From Planktothricoides sp. SR001 (GTDB lineage: Bacteria; Cyanobacteriota; Cyanobacteriia; Cyanobacteriales; Laspinemataceae), in assembly GCF_001276715.1 (NCBI RefSeq), contig NZ_LIUQ01000041.1:1-44147 (forward strand): a stretch of DNA of 44,147 bases, written 5' to 3'. The first letter of the stretch is position 1, and every line of letters begins with the position of its first letter. Shown piece by piece: positions 37,405 to 44,147 of the stretch. The position numbers were made by a program, and so were the translations under genes. Below the pieces are notes generated by a model. The model ran no database searches. It saw only the letters and a list, made by a program, of their open reading frames with translations, and was not told the DNA's origin.

Positions 37405-37640
37405 TTATTTTGTTATTGGTTATTGGTTATTTGTTGTTTGTTGTTTGTTGATGGTTGTTTGTTGATGGTTGTTTGTTGTTGGTTGTTTGTTGTTGCCCCC
37501 CTTTGAAGGGGGGGGTTGGGGGGGTTATTTGTTGTTTGTTGTTGGTTCATCCCCGATTGGCGGATTCAGGGGGAATCTTCCTTAACTAACCAATAACCAA
37601 TAACTAATAACCAACAACTAATAACCAACAACTGATAACC
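37405..37640. repeat. Long imperfect hairpin with C/G tract between phaA and phaB
   Basis: T/G-rich words (TTATTGGTTATTTGTTGTTTG) from 37412 are interrupted at 37496-37525 by a CCCCCCTTTGAAGGGGGG palindrome with a following GGTTGGGGGGG, related in reverse to 2608-2640. The A/C-rich arm (AACCAATAACCAATAACTAATAACC) runs from about 37587 to the phaA stop. Confidence 0.78.
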
Positions 37641-38831
37641 TTAAACCAATTCCACAGCGATCGCGGTTCCGCCGCCGGTGCCATGACAGATAGCTGCAAG
37701 GCCGAGTTGTCCGCCTTCTTGTTGCAGGGCATTCACCAGAGTGACAATGATCCGGGCACCGGATGCGCCAATGGGGTGTCCGATCGCGATCGCGCCACCA
37801 TAGATATTTTGTTTGTCGCGGGAAACGTTGAGATCCTTCTCAAGCAGCAGACTATTCAGGGCAAAGGCTTCATTATTTTCAATCAAGTCAAAATCCGCGA
37901 TCGACTTGCCCAACTTATCCAATAATTTCTTAATCGCATAAACCGGATATTCCGGGAAACGCCAAGTTTCACCCCCAGCGATACTGCTGCCGAGGATCTT
38001 GGCAATGGGTTTCAGACCATATTGATCCACCGCCGCTTGAGACGCCACCACTAAAGCCGCTGCCCCATCAGAAATTTGACTACTATTTCCAGCGGTCAAA
38101 ACTCCCTCTTTATCAAAAGCGGGACGGAGTTTGGCCAGACTTTCTGCCGTAGTACCGGGGCGAATGCCTTCATCCGCTGCAATAATTTCCGGGCCTTTTT
38201 TACCCTTAATCTCAACTGGGGCAATTTCCTGATTAAATTTGCCGCTGTTGGTCGCTGCTTCAGCCCGTTGTTGAGACAAGGCAGCAATTTCATCTAAGTC
38301 TTGACGAGTGACACCGCGATCCACACAGAGGCGATCGACCTGATTGCCCATGCCTTCCTGGGCTGTAGAATCATAGAGGCCGTCATTCAGTAACAAGTCT
38401 GTTAGCTGTTCCGGTGCGCCCAATAAGAACTTATATCCCCAGCGAGCCCGGTGAGAGAGGAAAAACCCGGTTTGTGACATTGATTCCATCCCCCCGGCTA
38501 ACACCAGGTTCGCTTCTCCAGCGCGAATGGCGGTTACAGCGTTCATTACACTCAGCATCCCCGAAGAGCAGACCATATTCACCGCATACCCATCAACGCT
38601 CTTAGGAATTCCCGCCTTAAATGCGGCTTGACGGGGTAATAATTGTCCATGTCCCGCCTGTAGGACATTACCAAAGATATACAAATCTAAATTTTCCGCT
38701 GCCACTCCCCCTGCTGCTAATGCGGCTTTCATCGCGTGGGCGCCTAGTTCAGCCGGGGAAAAACCGGATAGACCGCCTCCGAAGCGACCGATCGGGGTTC
38801 GTTTTGCGGCAACAATATAGGCTTCGTTCAT
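37641..38831 (-). CDS. phaA: Acetyl-CoA acetyltransferase PhaA
   Basis: The protein has 396 residues. The thiolase residues are Cys88 (VCSSGM, acyl carrier), His352 (GHPIGASG) and Cys382 (CHGTGGG, base), plus NEAFA. It condenses two acetyl-CoA to acetoacetyl-CoA. It is the first gene of phaABEC, with GCGAGGATTT before the ATG. The operon promoter should lie in 38832-39100. Confidence 0.95.
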   Translation of the reverse strand: MNEAYIVAAKRTPIGRFGGGLSGFSPAELGAHAMKAALAAGGVAAENLDLYIFGNVLQAGHGQLLPRQAAFKAGIPKSVDGYAVNMVCSSGMLSVMNAVTAIRAGEANLVLAGGMESMSQTGFFLSHRARWGYKFLLGAPEQLTDLLLNDGLYDSTAQEGMGNQVDRLCVDRGVTRQDLDEIAALSQQRAEAATNSGKFNQEIAPVEIKGKKGPEIIAADEGIRPGTTAESLAKLRPAFDKEGVLTAGNSSQISDGAAALVVASQAAVDQYGLKPIAKILGSSIAGGETWRFPEYPVYAIKKLLDKLGKSIADFDLIENNEAFALNSLLLEKDLNVSRDKQNIYGGAIAIGHPIGASGARIIVTLVNALQQEGGQLGLAAICHGTGGGTAIAVELV

Positions 38832-39547
38832 AAATCCTCGCTATTTTTTAGACTGCTACGTTTCCTCGGCCTGTTCCGGGAATAGATGATGATTAAATTG
38901 AGATTCCCTGTACTGGTTGATTTTCCTTAACTTTTTGGCGGTTTTTTTCGGTTTTTTCCTGTTTGACTTCAGTAATTTTCTCGGTTCTACTTTGGAGAAA
39001 CTATTTCGCCCGCAAAACGATCAAATTAGACGAATTATCCTGGGTTACACTATATTTTTACTGGGTTTTAAGCCAGAAATACATTGATTAAACCCAGATA
39101 GGTTTTCACTCACTTGAGGAGATTCAACAAATTTTACGGTCTAAGTTTAACAAACTTATCAACAAAAATGTTAAACTTTTATTTTTTTTTAATCTCTTCT
39201 CGGAAACGCAGATTTTTCAAGGGATTTTCGTGAATTAATGGTTTTCCATCTTACCATGATTATTTTTCAATTATTATAACTTAAATATTAACTTTTGTTA
39301 CAAAAATTAATTATTTTTGAAGTTTTGAGGCAAAAATAATCACAAGGTGGCAAAACACGGGAAAAACTATCCGCCAATTAGTCTTAAACAGGAACCTGAC
39401 AATTTTATTCAGGCGATCGATCTCCCATTTCCCTTGCCTCCATGAACGAATGAGCAAAAATTGAGCCTCCGGGATTTCGCGGACAAAATATTCTGGATGA
39501 TTTTGGATTCACACTGAGGCTTCTCCAGCTAGACAGACCAAAAATTT

Positions 39548-39653
39548 AGCCAAACATGTAGCCAAACATTAGGGTAAACATTAGATTAAACATTAGGCTA
39601 AACATTAGATTAAACATTAGGCTAAACATTAGATTAAACATTAGACAAAACAT
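39548..39653. repeat. 12-bp tandem repeat, AAACATTAGATT / AAACATTAGGCT
   Basis: About nine copies of a 12-bp unit, alternating between GATT and GGCT variants in the middle, so the higher unit is 24 bp. One frame on each strand is free of stops through the array (NIRL on plus, MFNL/MFSL on minus), because 12 is a multiple of three. The plus frame has stops just upstream. Not a convincing gene. Confidence 0.88.
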
Positions 39654-39761
39654 TGCCGAGAAGCCTACCGGGAATATTGGCCGGTTAATGTCCGCTGTCG
39701 ATCGCCCGCTATGGTCAGAGGATTTAGTGCTTCATATGATGTGAGAAGACCACCGATAGAT

Positions 39762-39777
39762 TCACATATATATGTGA
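39762..39777. promoter_or_regulatory. Perfect 16-bp palindrome TCACATATATATGTGA
   Basis: A self-complementary 16-mer in the pckA/phaA spacer. It has the size and symmetry of a dimeric regulator site, but its half-sites are in the reverse order of a CRP site (TGTGA-N6-TCACA). Which gene it would control is unclear. Confidence 0.35.
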
Positions 39778-39798
39778 TTCGGCTAATAATTGGTTTAA

Positions 39799-39892
39799 TA
39801 GACAATTCTGGCTTTCATAACGGATCGATCCCCCCCAACCGATAGCGGATCCATCGCCACTCTGCTTTTTAGCATTTTGCCAGAATTGTCTA
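39799..39892. repeat. 94-bp MITE-like element with TAGACAATTCTGGC ends
   Basis: TAGACAATTCTGGC at 39799-39812 and GCCAGAATTGTCTA at 39879-39892 are perfect 14-bp inverted repeats with TA at both tips. The inside includes a CCCCCCCAACC tract and GGATCGATC / GGATCC. No coding capacity. Confidence 0.78.
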
Positions 39893-39956
39893 ATGACTGA
39901 GGAAATACTCAGGAAATAATGACTGAACCCATGATGACAATCCTTTGCTCTTGATA

Positions 39957-39992
39957 ATTGTCTAATAAATTGTCTAGTAAATTGTCTAGTGA
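39957..39992. repeat. 12-bp tandem repeat ATTGTCTAGTAA
   Basis: Three copies (ATTGTCTAATAA, ATTGTCTAGTAA, ATTGTCTAGTGA). ATTGTCTA is also the right tip of the MITE-like element that ends 65 bp upstream. Confidence 0.8.
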
Positions 39993-40452
39993 TTTGATTA
40001 AGAAATATAAACCCGATTGGTCTTGACTAAATATCGGTGATTCAGAAAATTAAGTGATGAAATATTGACATAAAAACTTAGGTGGTTGACCACCAAAGCC
40101 CATAATGGTTTTACCAGGCAAAAACTCCCCAGGAAAAATTGTCCAAATTGCCATAGTATGATGACATATCACCGTTGACTAAGTTGGCCGGATACTTGTA
40201 ATATATTTTAATATAAAATACTAAAAAGTCGTGTACAATACTAAGTATCAATAAAAGACAAGTAAATATCTCAGGACAACATATAAAACCGCAGAGGGAT
40301 ATATCCCCCATCAATCCTCAAACCAAGGAAGATCGGCAAGCTCTGCTCTCCTAGTCAAATCAGCGATCGCTTCAATGTTTCGTCAATCACCAGCTAAATA
40401 TCCTGAGAGAGTAAAACTCAAAGGCTGGGAGCAGGGGGTTCTTTGTACCTAT

Positions 40453-40481
40453 TTGCCAACAAGTCAAGAATTGATCATAAT
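40453..40481 (+). promoter_or_regulatory. Candidate sigma-70 type promoter for pckA
   Basis: TTGCCA (40453-40458), a 17-bp spacer and CATAAT (40476-40481). The spacing is ideal and each hexamer is close to consensus. It would leave a leader of about 325 bases before the pckA start, long enough for regulatory structure. Confidence 0.35.
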
Positions 40482-40812
40482 CGCCAGAAATATCTGACAA
40501 TTTTTCTTTTCTATCTGTACTAACAGCATTGATGGATTCAGCGATGCAAATAGACAGATACTTGTTCAGGGTAAGGTTGTGAAACTTTCGTCGGATTTTC
40601 CAGACAGTTACACAACCAATAAATCAGGTTTTCCCAACAAATTTTCCCAAAAAATGCTTACATCTCCATTGATTGCTAACGAGGTTAACAGGCGATCGAG
40701 GCAGCAATTAAGTGAGAATAGCAGGAATCAATCAGGCCAAGTGACTCAATTAACCGAAAATTGACCTCGCGGATAATTGAGCGAATTAATCTCTATGAAT
40801 GAGGAACATATT

Positions 40813-42573
40813 ATGAGTAGTCAAAATGACACACCAGTGGCAACCCAAGCCCCAGAAAAATCAGACAACACCAATGGAAATATTTATCGGAATGTATCAG
40901 CATCATCACTAATTTTAAAAACTTTAGCTGACAGAGAATCAGAAATATTGAGTGATGGCAAAGCAGACAATTGGGATCATCACAAAAAAAACACCTATGG
41001 ACTGGAATCGTTACAACTGAAAAATCTGGGCAATGTTTATCGAAATTTATCGGTTGCCAAACTGATTGAACATTCCCTCGCCCGTGGCGAAGGTGTTTTA
41101 GCAGAGAATGGGGCGCTATGTGTCAAAACTGGCAAATATACCGGGCGTTCTCCAGATGATAAGTTCATCGTTGATGAGTCTTCTTGTCACGACGAAGTAG
41201 ACTGGGGCAAAACCAATGTACCCATCACTGAGAAAAACTTTAATCGGCTCTATCGACGAGTAATTTCCTACGTTCAAGGTCGTGACCTTTATGTCTTTGA
41301 TGGCTATGTTGGGGCTGATCCTAAATACCGTTTTGGGGTGAGAATTATCAACGAGTACGCCTCCCAAAACTTATTTGCCCATCAACTCTTTATTCGTCCC
41401 ACCGCAGAAGAACTCAGCACTCATCAAGCAGATTTTACTGTGATTGCCGTTCCTGGTTTACAGGGAGATCCTGAAATTGATGATGGGATTAATTCTGAAG
41501 CGTTTATCGTGGTTCATTTTGCCAAGAAATTAGTCATCATTGGTGGTTCTAAATATGCCGGAGAAACCAAGAAATCTATCTTTGGCATGATGAATTATTT
41601 TATGACCAAGCAAGATGTGCTGCCCATGCACTGTTCGGCCAATATGGATGAAAACGGCAAAACTGCTCTATTTTTTGGTCTATCCGGTACGGGTAAAACC
41701 ACTCTGTCCGCTGACCCAAATCGTAAGCTGATTGGGGATGATGAACATGGCTGGTCTCGGGAAGGAATCTTTAACTTTGAGGGCGGTTGCTACGCCAAAA
41801 CCATTCGCTTATCCCGAGAAAATGAGCCGCAAATCTGGGACGCAATTCGCTTTGGGGCGATGATGGAAAATGTGATTCTCCATGCAGACACTCGGATTCC
41901 TGATTATGATAGCGATCGCCTGACGGAAAATACTCGTGTGGGTTATCCTATGGAGTTTATTCCCAATGCGGTGATTCCTGGGGTGGGCGGTCATCCAGAT
42001 GCAGTGATTTTCCTCACCGCTGATGCCTTTGGGGTGCTGCCCCCGATCGCCAAGTTAACTCCCGAACAAGCAATGTACTATTTTATCTCCGGGTACACCA
42101 GCAAGTTAGCAGGGACAGAACGCGGTATTACTGAACCAAAAGCGACATTTTCTGCCTGTTTTGGTAAACCATTCCTGCCCTTGTCCGCCACCGCTTATGC
42201 CCAAATGCTGGGCAAACGGCTGGCCGAACAAACTCACGAGGTGGGAGTGTATCTGGTGAATACCGGCTGGTCTGGTGGCCCCTATGGAGTGGGCAAGCGG
42301 ATTGCGATTAAGCATACCCGGGCGATGATCTCTGCCGCCCTGGATGGGTCACTGAAAAATGTGCAGTTCCGTCCGCACCCGATTTTCAATATCTTAGTGC
42401 CGGAATCGGTTCCTGGCGTTCCCGACAGTATGCTCGATCCCAAGAATACCTGGAGCGATCCCGACGCTTACGATCAGCAAGCCAAAAAATTAGCCAGTCT
42501 CTTTGTGCAAAACTTTACCCGCTACCCAGAAGCAGCCCCAGAAATTGTTGCCGCAGGCCCGATTGTCGATTAA
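40813..42573 (+). CDS. pckA: ATP-dependent phosphoenolpyruvate carboxykinase with N-terminal duplication
   Basis: I choose the ATG at 40813, with GAGGAA eight bases upstream; the frame is open to TTG at 40777. The product has 586 residues, about 50 more than usual. The core has TGRSPDDKF, the P-loop GLSGTGKTT (289-297), metal-binding IGDDEHGW (308-315) and ENTRVGYP. It converts oxaloacetate plus ATP to PEP plus CO2. The extra N-terminus repeats a core segment: NIYRNVSASSLILKTLADRE resembles NVYRNLSVAKLIEHSLARGE about 55 residues later. In a cyanobacterium it would work in gluconeogenesis or C4 decarboxylation. Confidence 0.93.
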   Translation: MSSQNDTPVATQAPEKSDNTNGNIYRNVSASSLILKTLADRESEILSDGKADNWDHHKKNTYGLESLQLKNLGNVYRNLSVAKLIEHSLARGEGVLAENGALCVKTGKYTGRSPDDKFIVDESSCHDEVDWGKTNVPITEKNFNRLYRRVISYVQGRDLYVFDGYVGADPKYRFGVRIINEYASQNLFAHQLFIRPTAEELSTHQADFTVIAVPGLQGDPEIDDGINSEAFIVVHFAKKLVIIGGSKYAGETKKSIFGMMNYFMTKQDVLPMHCSANMDENGKTALFFGLSGTGKTTLSADPNRKLIGDDEHGWSREGIFNFEGGCYAKTIRLSRENEPQIWDAIRFGAMMENVILHADTRIPDYDSDRLTENTRVGYPMEFIPNAVIPGVGGHPDAVIFLTADAFGVLPPIAKLTPEQAMYYFISGYTSKLAGTERGITEPKATFSACFGKPFLPLSATAYAQMLGKRLAEQTHEVGVYLVNTGWSGGPYGVGKRIAIKHTRAMISAALDGSLKNVQFRPHPIFNILVPESVPGVPDSMLDPKNTWSDPDAYDQQAKKLASLFVQNFTRYPEAAPEIVAAGPIVD

Positions 42574-42600
42574 GAGACAATGAGTTTGATTGATTAGATG

Positions 42601-42634
42601 AAATCCCCAGCAATCTAGAACTACTGGGGATTTT
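42601..42634 (+). terminator. Rho-independent terminator of pckA
   Basis: AAATCCCCAG (42601-42610) and CTGGGGATTT (42624-42633) form a ten-base stem with a 13-base loop, ending in TTTT. It lies 28 bp after the stop codon. Confidence 0.75.
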
Positions 42635-42648
42635 AAGTCTCTCGATCA

Positions 42649-42728
42649 TGCCCTAGGTGGTGCCCTAGGTGGTGCCCTAGGTGGTGCCCTAGGTGATGGG
42701 CAAGGGATGGGCAAGGAATGGGTAAGGG
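42649..42728. repeat. Two tandem repeats, 12-bp CCTAGG unit then 11-bp unit
   Basis: At 42649-42696, TGCCCTAGGTGG occurs four times (last base of the fourth is A). At about 42696-42728, ATGGGCAAGGG-like 11-mers occur three times. They sit between the pckA terminator and gap. The 12-mer holds the palindrome CCTAGG in each copy. Confidence 0.9.
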
Positions 42729-42904
42729 ATCCCAGGCTGATGCGCGATCGCCCCCACAAGTGAAAACTTTCTAAAGACCCAAACTCATCACAAATCTACT
42801 CTAAAGCTTGACTGGAATTAGCTTTCAGACCCAGATCAAGCGCCAACCCTCCTCAAAGACTCGTTGTATTGTTAATTCTGTGGACTCACAGGAGTTTTGG
42901 ATAA

Positions 42905-43936
<1,032 letters not shown>

Positions 43937-43954
43937 CATTTCTTTTGCATGAAG

Positions 43955-43985
43955 AAGCCCGGTTTGTTTATAAACCGGGCTTTTT
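43955..43985 (+). terminator. Rho-independent terminator of gap
   Basis: AAGCCCGGTTT and AAACCGGGCTT form an 11-base perfect stem with a six-base loop (GTTTAT), followed by TTTTT. It lies 18 bp after the stop codon. Confidence 0.9.
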
Positions 43986-44024
43986 CCCATCCTTACAGCG
44001 CTTTTCTTTCTTCCTGAACCACGG

Positions 44025-44117
44025 TAGGTCCCGCGCATTCCGGCAGTAGGGACCCGCGCATTCCGGTAAATAGCTTATTACTTAAAATATTAACTGGACT
44101 GCCGGAATGCGCGGACC
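44025..44117. repeat. Inverted and direct repeat GGACCCGCGCATTCCGG
   Basis: GGTCCCGCGCATTCCGGCAGT (from 44027) is repeated directly as GGGACCCGCGCATTCCGG (from 44049) and inversely as ACTGCCGGAATGCGCGGACCC (to 44116). The inverted pair encloses an AT-rich centre. It is GC-rich against its surroundings and looks like a MITE-type element. Confidence 0.7.
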
Positions 44118-44127
44118 CGTACAATCT

Positions 44128-44147
44128 TGTAGGGGCGAATGGCCATT
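44128..44147. repeat. Left end of another palindromic element, cut by window
   Basis: TGTAGGGGCGAATGGCCATT continues to the window edge. TGTAGGGGCGAA matches the start of the inserted element at 13791, so this is probably a further member. Confidence 0.5.

Larger units (their letters stand above)
38832..40812. other. 2-kb gene-free region between phaA and pckA
   Basis: No convincing coding frame was found in nearly 2 kb. From left: a T-rich stretch with GGTTTTTTTCGG near 38940; a CTGGGTTT/AAACCCAG hairpin at 39061-39097; a very AT-rich block 39165-39350; a 12-bp tandem repeat 39548-39653; a 16-bp palindrome 39762-39777; a MITE-like element 39799-39892; a 12-bp repeat 39957-39992; and a promoter-like pair at 40453-40481. 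A frame at 40579-40764 from GTG has no family. The size leaves room for an unrecognised ncRNA. Confidence 0.6.

Noticed and set aside
39548-39653. CRISPR array or replication iterons
   Set aside because: Units of 12 bp are contiguous without spacers, and no cas, rep or dnaA-box cluster is nearby.
40579-40764. 61-codon frame upstream of pckA
   Set aside because: GTG start without ribosome site, polar low-information sequence, no family; may simply be leader sequence.
42649-42696. Iteron-type regulator sites with CCTAGG
   Set aside because: Exact contiguous copies after a terminator fit slippage; no evidence of a binding protein.

Overview
The window comes from a cyanobacterium, probably a filamentous non-heterocystous (oscillatorialean) one. 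The evidence is the very frequent GCGATCGC (HIP1) octamer in genes and spacers, cyanobacterial family types (DUF3747 plus SLH, CHAT-TPR, DUF815 ATPase, Uma2 nucleases, CyaC-like cyclases, a class III PHA synthase) and spacers crowded with small palindromic elements. The genus is not claimed. I see no transposase, tRNA, rRNA or CRISPR array.

Layout. 1-2361 (minus): N-terminal part of a large cadherin/beta-helix surface protein cut by the window edge. 2937-5275 (plus): a succinyl-CoA ligase alpha-type protein and a DUF815 ATPase. 5396-7430: a convergent type II restriction endonuclease and DNA methyltransferase whose 3' ends overlap. 7916-9378: two tandem Uma2-type nucleases. 9507-17118 (minus): a zinc-ribbon Ser/Thr kinase with TPRs, a 1530-residue TPR/glycosyltransferase fusion, and a Nudix hydrolase. 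17629-21708 (plus): an exported TPR-CHAT protein and a DUF3747-SLH envelope protein. 21833-23036 (minus): a DUF2470 protein, a candidate 45-residue membrane peptide and a MAPEG protein. 23215-27888 (plus): a GT-B glycosyltransferase and a 7TM histidine kinase-receiver-adenylate cyclase. 28041-32738 (minus): a nucleoside hydrolase, a receiver-cyclase and a PAS-GAF hybrid kinase. 33353-33955: iron superoxide dismutase. 34039-38831 (minus): the polyhydroxybutyrate operon phaA-phaB-phaE-phaC. 38832-40812: a gene-free 2 kb region with tandem repeats and a MITE-like element. 40813-43936: ATP-dependent PEP carboxykinase and a glycolytic-type GAPDH.

How the genes work together. The right third is a carbon-storage and central-carbon block: PhaA/B/EC turn acetyl-CoA into PHB, and PckA with Gap1 sit at the gluconeogenic/glycolytic node. 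The middle is a signalling block with two related adenylate cyclase output modules, one fused to a membrane kinase and one apparently downstream of a hybrid kinase, with a nucleoside hydrolase between them.

The most unusual content is between genes. About nine spacers hold long imperfect hairpins built from TTGGTTATT/TTGTTGG-type words on one arm and their complements on the other, often ending right at stop codons. Several MITE-like elements, palindromes of AGAAACCCGGTTTCT type, and 10-16 bp tandem repeats fill much of the rest. In one case such elements lie in frame inside a coding sequence, and in others they supply stop codons.
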